The notes beneath the pieces were generated by a model that was not told the DNA's origin, searched no databases, and was given only the letters and a program-made list of their open reading frames with translations. Position numbers and translations under genes: made by a program. From Siderastrea siderea (Eukaryota; Cnidaria; Anthozoa; Scleractinia; Rhizangiidae), in contig OZ034967.1 in assembly GCA_964030785.1 (NCBI GenBank), positions 70,610,113-70,674,112 on the forward strand: a stretch of DNA of 64,000 nucleotides, in the 5' to 3' direction. This document shows, in pieces, positions 11,625 to 33,824 of this stretch (position 1 is the first letter of the stretch; the number at the start of each line of letters is the position of its first letter).

Positions 11625-12017
11625 GGACGGTGCCTCCTTTTGTTACTGCGCATATGTTCTGCGCATCTCGAGATATTCGGGTTTCTTAAGGAATTTGCCC
11701 CTTAATACAACAATATCTTTGGGCAGCTTATGACTACGTGGAAAAAGCAGATCTTAGCAAGGGCTATCAGTATCCAAAAGGAAAATTGGGGGTAACCACC
11801 CATTTTTCAGGGTTAACTGAGCTTAAATTTGGAAAGAAATTGCCATACATTCTTTGTATTTTAACGCCGTTTTAGAATTATGGTCGCTGAATTATCTCTG
11901 AAAAATGCGTGGTTACCCACATTTTTCTTTTTAGATTTCAATAGCCCTTGCTAAGATCTACTTTTCCCCATAGTCATAACCTTAGCAAAAATACATCTCT
12001 AGTAGGAGACACCGTCC
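11625..12017. mobile_element. 393-bp MITE with TTAA target duplication
   Basis: TTAA at 11621-11624 and 12018-12021 brackets the inverted ends GGACGGTGCCTCCT and AGGAGACACCGTCC. Inner arms also pair (CAGATCTTAGCAAGGGCTAT / ATAGCCCTTGCTAAGATCTA; GGTAACCACCCATTTTTC / GAAAAATGCGTGGTTACC). It starts right where the 11385-11618 MITE ends. TTAA duplication points to a piggyBac- or Kolobok-mobilised MITE. Confidence 0.75.
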
Positions 12018-12021
12018 TTAA

Positions 12022-15000
12022 GCGGGACGCTTACAAGGCAGACGGATAACCACTGCAACGAATTTTCATAACTGGACAATTCTATTGATCAAGGTGAATT
12101 ACGATTAAAATGTACAACCTCTTGCCCAGGGTCTTACGGGTAAAAATGGGAGCGCGGAGAAATCCTCGCTAAATGCAAATCATGTGACCTTGAAATATCC
12201 TAATAGCACAATAGCGGGTGTTAAACGAAACTATGGCCATCTGAATCATGTAAAATCTCCAATGTATTTGGGATTTTATGCCACATAATCTGCGATTTGC
12301 CTTGGTCTTGTCCGTCCGCGCTGCCATTTTAAATACCGATAATACCTATGAATGAAGCTGCTAAAAATAAAGCTATACGTTTTCTTGACAATCAATAGAT
12401 GGACTCAACCCAAAATGCTGTTTTATTTCATTTTTAAATCACACCCTTTCTGACAAAATTCGACTGTTCTTCCTTAGTTTTTGCGGACTCTTGCACCTTG
12501 AACGATAACACTTTTCTGGCTGTAGCACAAACTATGCAACAAGCACAGGCAGCCCAAGCGCATGATGGTGCACTGGGGCTGTTTGTCGTCAAGATCAGTT
12601 TGATCATTTTTTTTTATTAGGAACTCTTCCTTAGTTCTGACATTAAAGTTTATTTGTTACATTTCCATACAAACTCATATTTTATTGAAGAGTGATAAAA
12701 TATGAGCAACATGGAACAGTTTTATATACGCACGAAATGAGAACAGGTTAATACCTGAGTTTAAAGTATGTGCTGATCTCATCATGTGCTTGCGTTGCCT
12801 GTCGAAAGAGCTGTCTAGGGACATCCGGAAAAGCGTTTATAACGGTTATGAGACTTTAAAAGCAGCAAAAACCGAAACTAAAGAAGAATCCTGCTGTTGT
12901 TTTACAGCTGCTGTTGTTTTTGCCCAAGTCCTTGGATTTAACAGTTATAAAAGTTTTCTTAATTTTAAGACGGTATTTCATTTATCAGTTCATGGTGTTT
13001 AATATAATTAAACTGTTTGTTCTTTCACTTGTGAGTTTACGTGTGTGTGTTTTTTTTAATATGTACTTTACCACTGTCACTCCGTGAAATCATGGAAAGG
13101 AACAATTAGCTGTTGACGATGTTCTCGATTAATACAACGTTAAGAAAAAAAAAGGCCACCTTCTCTAACGACCGCAGGATTTGGTAATTTTATTTTTAGC
13201 GTGTACATAAGAGCGCCGACGTGGAATAGGTTATTAGTTCCCCGTACACAACCGTAGTGTAATGAAAGGTCAATTAATGAGGCAACTGTGGTGTACCGCA
13301 GACAGAGTGATTGTAATTATGGTGTCGGCCCCACAGTTCCTCCCATTGCACTGGGAATCCCCTTGTTGAAGTAACGGAGGAACTTTACTTGTCTTGCAAT
13401 TAAATAAATAAAACTGGACCTGGACCTGATGACGTTGAGCCAATTCTGAAAGAGCAACAAAAAGTTTCCGTATCCAAAATCGCCAAACAAGGGAGTGTCT
13501 GTCCCCCCTACTGAATTCAAGCATGCCAAGAATTCTAACCTTTCGTACGGAGACTAACTTGAGACGAGGAACATTTAAATGAGAACGCTCTCAAGATTCA
13601 TACCCGGGCTAGAGTGTTTTACTGAGAGACACGAGACCACAGTACATGGCTCGCGGTCTCATGAGGGGAAGAGCTTCTGAAAAGGGTAATCACATTTGTG
13701 TAAATTTGTTATTTCCGAAACAGAACCGCTTCTAATCTGTTTTTAATCAGTGATTCAATTACTTTGCGGTCTACTTGATGTTTGTGCAAAACCATTGTAG
13801 TCACGTACGTTTATTTGGCTCCTTTATTTCTCTAAGCTGTTAACAACTATTTTAAGTTGCGGTCTCCCCGTGCGGTAAATTCTTTACTTGCATGAGCTGG
13901 AATTAGTTCAGTTTCAGCGCCTAAAGCTCTGCACGCTTGGAAAGCGATATAGCGCACCCCAAAACCGTTTCCTGAATTCGTTTGTAGTTTTAATTATAAA
14001 GAGCTGCTTCCTGTAGCAGGCTTTCAGCTTTGATCTCACATGTGTTATATTATATGGGAAAATGCGGCAGTTGATCATGTGATTTAGGAAAAATATTTTG
14101 ATAGAACGAATTGTCCCAGCATAAAAATAGAGAACCTCCTACGTTGGCTAAAATTCGAATTTGGGTTGCTTTGATTACAAATAGTAGAGCATTTTACCTT
14201 TACTTTCCTTCAACCTTTTTGTCACAGAAAAGGAGATAATTCATGCCTGATAGCTACGCACTCGTGAAGGAATTTTTTCGGTTTCTTTTTCTTTGTTTTT
14301 GTTAATATTCCGCAAGATTTTTGCCGAATGAATTGACGCTATTAATTGCCTAAGTATATCAAATTCTAGCCATTATCAATATTTGTCTTTATACAACACC
14401 GTGCACTTCAGGAATTTTTTTTATCCTTTTGTATTCGGTAAAACAAATGGCGCATCCTTTTATGGATTCGGAAGCGCCTTTTTTTATTTTCAAACATCAA
14501 ATATGATATTTTGTTCCGGAGGGTAACCGGAAAAGTGATGTTCTGACAGATAAACCTTTCCAAATACATGTATACGAAGATATGATGGAATGACATGAAA
14601 AAGATAGGTGGCTTACATTCAACTGGGTTTATTCCAGGAAAATCGCCGATATCTTGGGTATAACTGTTACAGTATTATCCACAACATACCAAACAAATTT
14701 AAAGACACATATGTAGACAATATATGATTTCTTTTCATCGACAAGCAATCCATGTTGTTCTGAGTGTTGTCCTTTTTGTGCCGTTTCCTGGGAGTAAAAT
14801 AAGAAAGGTTTATAAATCCGGTTTTCTTCATTTGCGTGATTAATTTTTTTTTTCGGACAATAGCTACCTCCGGTAGCGCCTACTCGTGAATTTACTCATT
14901 TTTGTTCGTAAATCCTTTGTTTTCAGATGAGACCGGAAACAATAACATCCTGTAATTGCTGCGAGGTGCTTTTATATTTTCTTTCATTATATCAATCACA

Positions 15001-17631
15001 AAACGAGGGTCAAATTTTTCGATTTGAGTTCATCACGCAAGTAGTAAAACAGTAAAGTAAAAATGAACACTCCCTGCAGCCATGTTGAAAATTTTCATCC
15101 CTGTTTATGATACAGCTGTGTTTTTAAACACTGCCTCAATTTTTCATTTTCGACAACATCGTTGATTTTTAAAAATCGAACGTGTTTACTCCATGCTTTC
15201 GTTCACACTCTCCTGTCTCTGCTCCAACAAAATGTCAACTATTTTTAATAATTTTTGTGAAATGAGTTCATTGTAATTTCCATATCTTTGCACGCTAACT
15301 ACCCAGGCTGATCAGCCAAAACCGCAATAAATATGCGGTGCTACATCATAACCTCAAATGCGTAAATCGATCGATTTTTTTTCTCGTGATAACGATGCAA
15401 AAAAGAACACAATTATATGTTACATGGACTAATATTTAATATTGTCAAAGAAACCGCAAAATTTGTTTTATATACGTATTGAGATATCGGTGAGCGTGAT
15501 TGGGATATTAGACAATTTTTCATGACTCGTTGGACACCATTTAGGTAGGAAAAACTATTGAGTAATTAAAGCATTGTTTAGTTTACGTCTCTGAGCTTTG
15601 AATTCTTTAGACGTTAGACTGGGAAATGGGTGGGGCAAGCGCGGCCATTTTGAATTTCATTATATCTAGCACTACCCGGGTCCACTACCCGAGCTTGTTT
15701 GCTGGCTATATAGTTAAAGTTTCGAGGGCAGTTATTTTGGTATTTCTGGCTGGGCCCTCGGAAACTTAGTGGTTTTTGTGAAAGAAAGTTATTTGCCTTT
15801 GATTATTTGGGTTGTTGTCATTTTTTAATTGTTTATTAAACATTTTAGTGTGCGTTGTAGATATTCAAGCCTGTCCGATGTTTCGCCATGTTAACCATTA
15901 ACTGTCGTACATTTTAGCCCGTGAAAGCAGGTTTTTGTGAGGTGGCAAATCGATGAACTAATTGCATGGTTTATAAAGACTGACTAAACAGAATTGTAAG
16001 TAAATACAGAGTTATAAAATCCCTAAGAAGCGAAAACTTGGTTGCAAGCTAACTATTAAATCCCAGACAAACGCACACAACAACGTACAACATCAACATC
16101 AATTGTTGAATTCAACATGTTATATATGGCAATCAAATTCCGTCCAACGCCATCGAACATCATTCACCATCTTCCAACATTATTCCACATGGTGGCCAAC
16201 TGTTGAATTCAACAATGTCTGTGAACGTTGTTGAATCATGTGAATGAAAATGATTTATGATCCGTTGATAGACTGTTCAAAGAACGAAAGAAGCTACAGT
16301 CTGGTTAGATGTTGCGAACGCTCGGGATTAAAAAGCAGTACTAAGGAGCTAGTGAACGTTAGGCTGGAAATAATATGTTGCAGTGCTTGCGATGAAGTTA
16401 TCACCGACTGAGCTGAAAGATGTCACGACAACTGAAACGCAGTTTTTACGCTAAAAATCCTAGTATATGGTTTCGGTCGTGGAAAGTCTCGATGGGCTAT
16501 TGCCAGCCGAAGACCAAATTCTCCTTCTTTCACTGCTGTGTGTTTGTTATTTTACATTTAGCCATAATTATAGAGAATTATAGAGAGCCGCCTTTATTTA
16601 GATAGCACAATCGAACTCTCTAGCAAAGTTCAAAGTTGTTGTCTAAAACTACCGCTCATTATCTGATTTGAGTTGTCTCATTCACAGACTCGAAAGTTAG
16701 ACCCGTATACTAAACAGCAACAAAAGAATGTAAGTGCTCAATAGCTTTCATTTAATGGTCTTTATTAAGTTTATTGCTGAAAATTTTAGTGGAACCCATT
16801 TTGTAACTGAACACAATAAACTGTACCGCATGAACGTACTGGTAAATGGGTTTCGTTTGGATGAACACACTAAGATTTATTGACAAACTCAAAAGGTAGA
16901 ATAGCTTAGAGGACTACGGGAGGGTTCGACATCCGAGAAAAAAACACAAATTAAAAATGGCATTCGTGAATTCCTGTAGTTAAGATAGTTAAGTTACCTG
17001 CCAAAAAACTATGCTTTCCATCACATTTTCCTTCGCTCTTTAGTGACTTTTCCGGAATCTGGAGAATTAAGCCCCGTGTATTAATTTTTTTCTATGCTAT
17101 TCTAAACCAAACGGAGGATCTTCTTTCTTAAACCACACAAAGTACCGAAAGAACATTTTTTCGGCCAAGTTAGATCTGATTCGACCACCTCGGACACCTA
17201 CGGTTCCCTCCGCTTCACCAAAAAGTTGAGTTGAAGTCGTACGTGCGTCGAATTCAAAGTCAAACACTATATTAAAAGCTCGTAACACGTCAAACGTTTT
17301 GATTTTGTTTCTTTATTCGTCATTTCGGAAACAGGAAAACGTGGACGATTTGAACGCAAGGCATTACGCAAGGTCCCCGTCTTCCTCTGTTACGAGCACG
17401 TTAGCGCTAAGAAAAATGTTTTCTTGTTTCATGCAGAGAGCAACAAAAAAATGAATTCAAACCCAACGTAGGTGCGTTAAACACGCACGAGTGGCACTGA
17501 AGAAAACTATGTGAAAAACTCGTACTAGAGGATGTGCTACTCGAACGCATACGCAAGCATTCGCAGTTACATCACACTTCCTCCATCCAATGTAAGCCGA
17601 TGTCGTTTCGTGCAGAGAACATCAAAGAACG
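12022..17631. other. 5.6-kb gene-poor stretch
   Basis: A+T-rich sequence. A 72-codon ATG frame at 12784-13002 has no recognisable features. A repeat-like patch at 16080-16240 is rich in CAACATGTTG / GTTGAATTCAAC palindromic words. The rest shows nothing I can name. It lies downstream of RUNX's 3' end and could hold regulatory DNA, but nothing in the sequence proves it. Confidence 0.4.
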
Positions 17632-18009
17632 ATGCGTGGACGAATAGAAAAGGCACACGAAGCGCTGAAAAAAAAGGCCTATGTTACGGATGAAACTTAC
17701 GATATAAAATTATCATCCCACGAGGAAAGAAAATTCGTGAGCGAAATCACGGAGTGGGCCGACGAAAAGAAACCGGCCTTTCAGAAGATGTATTTCCGAT
17801 TAAAGGGATGTTCTGAAGAGCTAGCACGCTATTTTGGATTGCACAACACCTGTTGGAAAAGTTCGCTGTATGAGCAAAACAGTTTTGAAACCGTTTTCCA
17901 TGTGTCATCTCCGAGGCAGGAACTTCATGGTAGCTTCTCGATTCAATACCGCCACGTCACCGAAGACGAAGATCTAGCGAGTGGGCGGCGAATACCAGTT
18001 ATGCTGTAG
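17632..18009 (+). CDS. Unrecognised 125-codon ORF
   Basis: This ATG-started frame is the longest non-repetitive open frame in the 5-25 kb region. Its composition is protein-like: mixed polar and hydrophobic residues, GAA/GAC/AAA codons, no simple repeats. The N-terminal third is lysine/glutamate-rich (AHEALKKKAYVTDETYD...), which may be helical. The middle has WADEKKPAFQKMYFRLKGC and a HNTCW segment. There is no signal peptide or membrane span. I recognise no family. A possible internal donor (CATG|GTAGCT, ~17928) would join in frame to an open stretch after an acceptor at ~18644. It could be a lineage-specific gene or a chance ORF. Confidence 0.4.
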   Translation: MRGRIEKAHEALKKKAYVTDETYDIKLSSHEERKFVSEITEWADEKKPAFQKMYFRLKGCSEELARYFGLHNTCWKSSLYEQNSFETVFHVSSPRQELHGSFSIQYRHVTEDEDLASGRRIPVML

Positions 18010-18644
18010 CATGAAAGGTGAATCAGTAGCAGCCATTTATGGTGATTCATGTCTGTTTTATGACAATTCAGCACCGTTTTAGCGTTTTTGAAACAAATAT
18101 GGCTCGAGTTCGTTTGCGTTCATAGTATGCAAGATACGTGCTCATGTTATTCGCCCTCCGCTTTCAAGGTCACTGAACTTCGAGTTTTATGTTGTTTTAA
18201 CTTTTGAATCTGTGCCTAAAATCCTACATTGCGACTATTCAAACGAATCTAATCCAGCAGTACTTTCTGTGGTCCTCTTAAATGAGACTTAAGTGTGGGA
18301 TTATTTTAAAACTTATATTTTTCATTGGTGCTTAATTTTGGAAACGAAATGGTTACTGGAAAAAATTTGATAGAAAAAAAAAGAGAAAAATAGAGTTAAT
18401 TCCATCTAGCTATATTAATCGCTAGACATAATGTGATTGTTATCTTTGTCATGTCACTCTCCCATTCCGTTGGAGCACGTATCATAGTTGCAGTTCACTA
18501 GATAGCATGCTCATTCGGCAGCGAGTTAGTTTACCAAAAGCTGTGTAAATAATAGGTAAGAGCGCTGTCTTGACTGTTTTTTTATTTTATTTTACTCAGT
18601 ACTCATAGAGGTGTTTCTTGATTTATGGTTTCGTATCATCACAG

Positions 18645-18838
18645 ATGTAAAGAAGGATAAATTGAAAACTAGAGCGAGGTCAATTCAAGCAATTTATGCA
18701 GTATGCTCGTCAGACGTGATTTCCATCATCCTCCCGAAAAAACGCGACCCCAACGAAGGTTTACAACTGTTGTTTAAGAACTGCGTAGGAAGCAGTTTAC
18801 ACTCCAAGTCACCTTTGGCAACTGCGTGGCAGCAATAG
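18645..18838 (+). CDS. Possible terminal exon, function unknown
   Basis: The sequence ATCATCACAG|ATGTAAAG looks like an acceptor, followed by 64 open codons. The translation starts VKKDKLKTRARSIQAIYAVC and ends in SPLATAWQQ and a TAG. It is compatible in frame with a donor inside the 17632-18009 ORF. AATAAA-type signals follow near 19238 and 19252. No family is recognised, and splicing is only inferred. Confidence 0.25.
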
Positions 18839-19269
18839 GAACACTTTAGAATCTATTATGTGTGGCGTTTATTATCTCACAATGTAAATAGTTAAATGAC
18901 GAGACAAGCAATTGAACTATATATTCACTGACCACCGCAACTAAATATGGCGGACCACGTTTTCATATCAAGTATTTATATCACTCGGACGGTATATTTT
19001 CGCCACATCTTAATTTGCGTAGGTGTGTTTTGTGGTTCCTACTCGCAAATTAGGGGTGAATTGAGTTGACTTAGTCTGTCGTCAGTTCCAATTTACAACT
19101 TTAAGGTATATTTTCGTAAGGTTTTCCTAGCCGGATTGGTCAGTAGGTGGGAAACAGCATCTGGCTGAGATCTCCACGGTACTAAATTGTGAATGTGTAA
19201 TTAATTGTATGTTTATAATCGTGGCTTTTTCTGCTCAATAAACCGTTATCAATAAAGAATTCATATAGC

Positions 19270-22200
19270 GTTAAGATTTGTTATCTTTATTCTAGAAATA
19301 ACTGTTATGTGTAATTGCTGGGCGCAGGGAAAATGTCAGGGAAAATTGGTCCACTTGCCCTCAATACTTGTAGTTGGTTTTCTTTTGGCAGATTTTTACG
19401 TCAAAGAGCCAAGGATCGACAAAAAGGCTCACTATAGTCGCAGAATCTGCCACTAATGTTTGTATTTCCTAAGCTTAAACGGTGAACTTTTTTCCCTCTA
19501 AAACTCGAGTCAAACTTCATTGAGTCTGTCGATGGAAACCTAAAGCAGAATTCACACTCGAAGCTGTACCGTTAGTGGAAATGTTGTTATTTATCATTAT
19601 TCTTTTTTTGCCGATGATTTGGTTGAAATTAACTAAACTTGAGAAAGTTATCGCGTTTTGGTTTTAGAACACTAAGAAGGAAAGAGCTTGCCGGAAGCAG
19701 AGTAAAGTTTTTCGAGCGGGTATTTCAGAAGAGATCAAAGTGGGCGCGGGAAGAATTTATTGTCGACAAAACCATGACACAGTGACTAAGCAAAATTTGC
19801 AAATTCCAATGGATAAACGGCTTTTCATAATAGAAAAGAACTAACTTATATAAAGGTCTGAAACGGTAACTCCCGCCATCTCAAACCGGTCGGTTTTCAG
19901 TCTTAGTCAAACCTGTGTTTAACCTTTCCCTTGGAGACCTGTGTACAGTAACTGACTTCTGGCTACATCGAGCCCGGCCCCAACGTTTCGACCAATGTTT
20001 CGTCTTGGTGTTCAAAGTAATGATAATCTTCTGTATATCAGTTGCGATTCGTCTTAAAATGGACACTTTTACGGAAAATGAGTAAGAAAAATTAAGTCTG
20101 TATGTATATGTATAGGGAGGTGTATTAATTAACTAAGGCGCATGAACTAGACCTGCCAAGAACCCAGAGTTTTCAACCTATTTTTAGGAAAGTTTTTTTG
20201 AAGGTATATATGCGTACAACTGAACATTCTGATAATTCTTGGTAGAACACATAATTTTTGTATTAAATTGCGCATCAAAAGAAAGTTTAGTCAGCTGTAC
20301 TGCCTAATGTTGATTCCGTGTGACACGGCCTGTAACCCTACAAATAGTATTCGTGCTTGCATGCAAAAATGATATGACAAAACTATTATTAGTTGTGATA
20401 TGAATAACAGGGTCGAACGTTACCACTTTAATTCTGTCGTAAAAAAGAAATATTAAAGAAAAATAAATAAACTGTACTGTACACTTAACTTTGAGTTTGT
20501 TTTTGTTTTTGTTTAAGTTATATTCAAGAAACTCTTCCGTGAAACTTCATGCCAAAGACGTTTTGGACTTTTAGCCTGAAGGGCTGATCACGTTCAAGAG
20601 ACAATCTCAATGTTTTGTTGATTTTTGGTATTTTGGGGTTAAATCTTGCTTGAAATTAAACCCTTAGTTGATCTAAGTAGCGATGGAAAATTTTTTGCCA
20701 ACACAGTTAAACTTACACAAAAGTATGTAAACAACTTCGAAAATTAACTGCGTTTTCCGACCAAACCGAAAAAAGAGGTTTTAATATTCACATGTTCTAA
20801 GATTACAATTTAAACGATTTTTGTTGTCTAGTGTTAATTACTGTGTATGACTAGACAAATTTTATTAGACCAATTTTATAAGATTTGAACTTAATCTAAA
20901 ATCGGATTTTGACATTCACATAGCATGTCGTGGTGTGGGTCATACTTTAGTTATGCTCTCAAAACTTGCACTTTACCCCTGCTGGTTTAGCGCCAATTTC
21001 TCCAAGTTGTTTCGAGCTGGAACGGAAACTTGCCAAAACAAAGAAAACATACTCCACTCTGAAACAATCAATACTGGACAATACCGGAAAATCAAATAAA
21101 AAATCCGTTTAATAAAACTACACGTAAGCTTCTTTGGATCATTTTTTCCGATTATGTACAAAACTATCGTTGCGTCATCTTTTTATTTTACCCTCATTTT
21201 AGTGTTTTCAGTTGCAGATGTGTTTTCCAGTGCTATAAAAAATATCGTCTTGTCAAATCGCCGAAGCGTACTTGAGTCAAACTCTTCTTTTAGCAAGGAA
21301 TGCGCGCAATTTTGATAAGATACGATAGGAATCTCTAGTTAAGATATAAACAACTTAATTCGACGCCTTCAAAGTTAAAAGATACCCTAGGCGATTAGTG
21401 TTAATTGGCATTTTGCGAGGTGTGCAACGACTTATACCGGGGCGGGCGGGCCAAACGGTCCATCCATGTCAAGAGCGTGGTTGTTTACGAGTACATTGAG
21501 GCACGTACGCATTTCAGCACAAACACGATTTTTGTTTCAGTGATCAATGCTTTTCCAGGGAGGGGAGGGGAGGGCAGACGTGGCCGGTTTTCGCGGGCAA
21601 CGCAGTCTTCGAGTTTGCGTGAAGTGAATACGAACACAAGCTTATGAAGTGCTAAATACGCTAGTTAGTGGTTTCTCATTGGGACGAGCCCGTGTTGACT
21701 GGGCAAAGACAACCACTTTACTGTAGAAGAATTGATTTAGTTTAAGCCCGTTGACAAATCATTTACACCGCTCCATTCCTTGTTATAAGATAAGAATCTC
21801 CTCAGTAGAGCCGCAAGGTTTTCCGTCGTTAACGCAAGAATAATAAAACGGAAAAAAGCTATTTGTTTGAAAATAAACAGACTACCGATATTGTATAAAC
21901 TTCAGCTCAGAGGAAACAACACTCCCCCACTCTCCCCTCCCTCTTTTCATTTCGGTATATTTCGATACCCTTTAATTGGCGGTCAGGTCTTCACTTCTTT
22001 AAAATCTTGGGTTAAATCGTAAGCTGATTTCTCCCCTTCTCATAATGCAATTAAAATAGCAGATTTGTTTTCAGCCGAAAACCCCAAGCTTGTTAACAGG
22101 CGAAAAAAGTTGAGGTCAGTGTTGAAAAGTGGCATACACCGCAACTTTCATTTCTGAATTTCCGCACATGAAAAAAGTCACACAATAAAATGACGGAAAT

Positions 22201-24330
22201 TTGAACAACAGAGAGCTAAATTTAAATCACAAGTCACGAGTTTCCGCAAAGAAGTGTTCAAACTGGAACGATTGCAAAAATAACTCAGAATCGTTGCTCT
22301 CCGAAGAATTTCACCCAAACAACGCTTATGTGATAAGAAGCTAATTTAGATGCGAAAGCCTCTTAATTCCTTGTACAACATAACCAAACCTGCCACTAAA
22401 GCCCTTGAAAGTTCGCGAACCTGTCAAACGCTAGTCACGTTTTCTCGTTGCGTTGAAATGATTTTGTTTTCGTTGCTACTCTTCGGTATGACAAAAATGA
22501 AGCATTTGAAAATAGCTACATTCAAAACATTTTCAGTGCCAAGCGCTTTGTTTAGTCTCGAGAAAAGGTCAATCTTAAAAAGAAATTCACCGTTTTTGTC
22601 TCCTTTTCGCAGAATTAGCGGCGTGTTTTAGTTAATCGTTTATTTCAAGTTCACGGTAACTTGGCTTCCGCGTCTCCCGTGACGAACAATTTATCATGTC
22701 TTGGCGCCCAACTGTGCAACAAGTTCTTTGGAAAATAAGCATTTTCTTTGTTAACTCGGTGTTGCAAAGTTTAATAGATTAGCGCTTAACACCCTCTAAC
22801 ACGCACTCCTTTAACAAGCTTAAATTCTACTAAATCTAGATAGAAACCTATAGAATTCCAATTTAGCTTGAGGCTAAACAATTGATTGCATAACTGTAAT
22901 CACGTTGTTGTTACGAGAGCCAACTTCATCTTTTCTGGGTCCTTCTTGGCTCAACGCCTACTAAATGAACGTGAACGAAAGCTGCAAAAGAAGCATTAAC
23001 GTTTTACGTATTTAGCTAGATTTTAAAGCCTTTAAACTGAATGAACATTTTGCACTTGCCATGCCCGCAGTGAAGTTTTCGTGACTTTCAAGTTCCACAC
23101 GAGTAGTTGATCGCGTGATCGATCGAACATTTGATTGAGTACAACTTCCGTTCATTCATCAGAGAATCAATATATCGAATGCTTCACTGCTTTTACTTTC
23201 TTAACCACTTGTTTTGTTTTTATATGAGATCCTGTTTCTTTAAACGCTTTTGAAATTTTTATTTCGATCCTTTAAGTTTACAAACAAGTGCTTATTCTTG
23301 TATTTTACATGTAACATTAGCTAAAATTAGTTTATGGTCGTTTATTAATTGATCACAACAAAACTCACCGAAGCGAGACCTTTTGGTGAATTTTGCGGTA
23401 AAAAAGCTAAATTGTTATTACTACTGCTATTAGTGAGACTATAATTAGTGCTCTGATTCTTAACTACGATCAGTTTGCTTTCAGTATACTAATAATCAAT
23501 GAAAGTCACTATCAATAAAACGTCCATTTAAAATTACCACCCTAATCTACATTTTGTTTTTCATTCTAAGCACGTGCTATCTAGAACGTGTTTATTGCTA
23601 TGAATAGAATAAATTTTTATATCTTATTAAAGGTAAAATACGAAATGCACTGAAACCTGACTCGCGCCTTAATTTAAAAATTATATTGTTTGTTTTTGTA
23701 CAGATTCGTTTACGTCAGTTCATCAGTTAATAACGTATATAACTGTGAAGTTATTCATTGGTTTTTGAATTAAATTTCCAATTTAATCGTTATAAAAAAA
23801 GGAAAAGAAAACAAACAGCTTGAAGACAGCCGTATTTATTTCAGTTTTAGTAGACCAATCCCCCCAAAAGTGGTCAATCTTGCAAAAATAAAAGTTGGGG
23901 GCAAAAATAACATTAACTCATAATAACAGGAAACCGTAGGAATATTCTCACAAATAGATGTGATACATAACAATATTAATACGTAGCGTTTAAGAATTTA
24001 ATTTTCACGCGCAGCATGTTATAATAAAGTCTTGAAATCTCATTTCAACTTCAAACATATTTTCCGAAGAGTTTCAAATAATAATACTTGTACATAAATA
24101 TCCATACTATATTCTTTACCTCTCTTTCCATATTATGGTATTCTTCCTTGCTTGCTTAATTATATTTTAATTTCATTGTAGATTCTTGCTTCTCGATATA
24201 GCGCCTATATACTACCTTTTTCATCTCTTCACTAGAGGCACGTACACGAGCAAATAAATAAGAAATAAAAATTGCGAATAAAATCTACACCCGAAAACGA
24301 GTCCTTTCCCTCCTCGGAGTCACCTAACGT
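19270..24330. other. Gene-poor stretch downstream of RUNX
   Basis: No credible coding exon was found on either strand. The open frames at 21405-21647 and 22350-22631 have no recognisable motif or splice context. The composition is A+T-rich with short homopolymers. A GC-richer patch, GGGCGGGCGG near 21442, and GGGAGGGGAGGGGAGGG near 21559 stand out. It could hold distal RUNX regulatory DNA (inference). Confidence 0.4.
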
Positions 24331-24335
24331 CATTC

Positions 24336-25140
24336 GAACTTTGGAGTCTGTGGATGAAATCCTTAAGTGCAGTGACCATTCAGCATTTCCCTACATGGTG
24401 CCGTTTATTGTCCATGTACCTTAAGTGGAAATGTTAGAAAATTTGTACAATTTTGTAGCTAGTCGCTCTCTAGAGGGAAAGGTTTTTAGTGTGTTTGGGT
24501 GCGTTGTCATTTCGACACAGATGGCATTGAACGCGTTGCATCAATTCTTTGCGGTAAAATTTTTAGTTCTAAGGTATTTATTCGGTTTCTAAAAGCGAAT
24601 TGAGTTTAAATGAAAACACGAACAACATATATTACCAGGGCTAAGAACTGTCAAGTTCAAGAGTGATCGATATTGAAAGATCTGTAAGAAAACAAACAGC
24701 CACTCGTCTTGACACGAGTTTGTAAAAGAGAACATTTCTGTCTGTCTCTAATAGCACGTTAACCCTTCCTCTCCTAGTGTCAAACCACAAGCATGGTTCA
24801 ACCTTTTGAGCCTGTGGATGCAATCTGCTGTGCTGAGCAGTACCTTCTTGTACTTTCTTCACTATGCTGTAAAAGGTGGTTCTAAACGTTTAATCTGTGG
24901 ATGAAATCTTCAAGTGTAGACTCAATTGAAAGCCATTGAGCAGTCACTTCCATACAGTACTTTTAAATACGCTGTACAAGCTTTTGGGTCTGTGCATGAA
25001 ATCGTAAACTCTGAGCTCTCAATTGAAAGCTCCCGAGCAGTGCTGTTATCTATGATGTATAAGAAATTTTAAATCCGTAGATTTAAAATCCTTAATTGTG
25101 ATCAACCATTTAAACGAAAGCTACAGAGTGATGCGCTGTT
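24336..25140. repeat. Cluster of degenerate ~90-130-bp repeats (GTCTGTGGATGAAATCCT family)
   Basis: At least five diverged units share the order [T/G]CTGTGGATGAAATC-CTTAAGTG-...-GAAAGC-...-GAGCAGT-...-TACAGTAC/TGGTG. They start near 24347, 24808, 24895, 24989 and 25075. Further copies occur at ~27967 (RUNX intron) and, inverted, at 41640-41775 (SUPT3H intron). The array lies just beyond the RUNX stop codon, so it may be part of its 3' UTR or flank. Confidence 0.65.
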
Positions 25141-25303
25141 GCTATTCTATTTTCTAATTCGAAATTTTAGGAAACCTTGTCAAATATATGCTTTGGCACC
25201 GTTAGGAGACTTAGACGGTAAAGGGTTTGAATTTGGAATGAAAAGCTCGTGTAGTAAACATGAACTAGCGCTATGTCTACATGTATGTAAGGGATCCTTG
25301 TCG

Positions 25304-33824
<8,521 letters not shown>

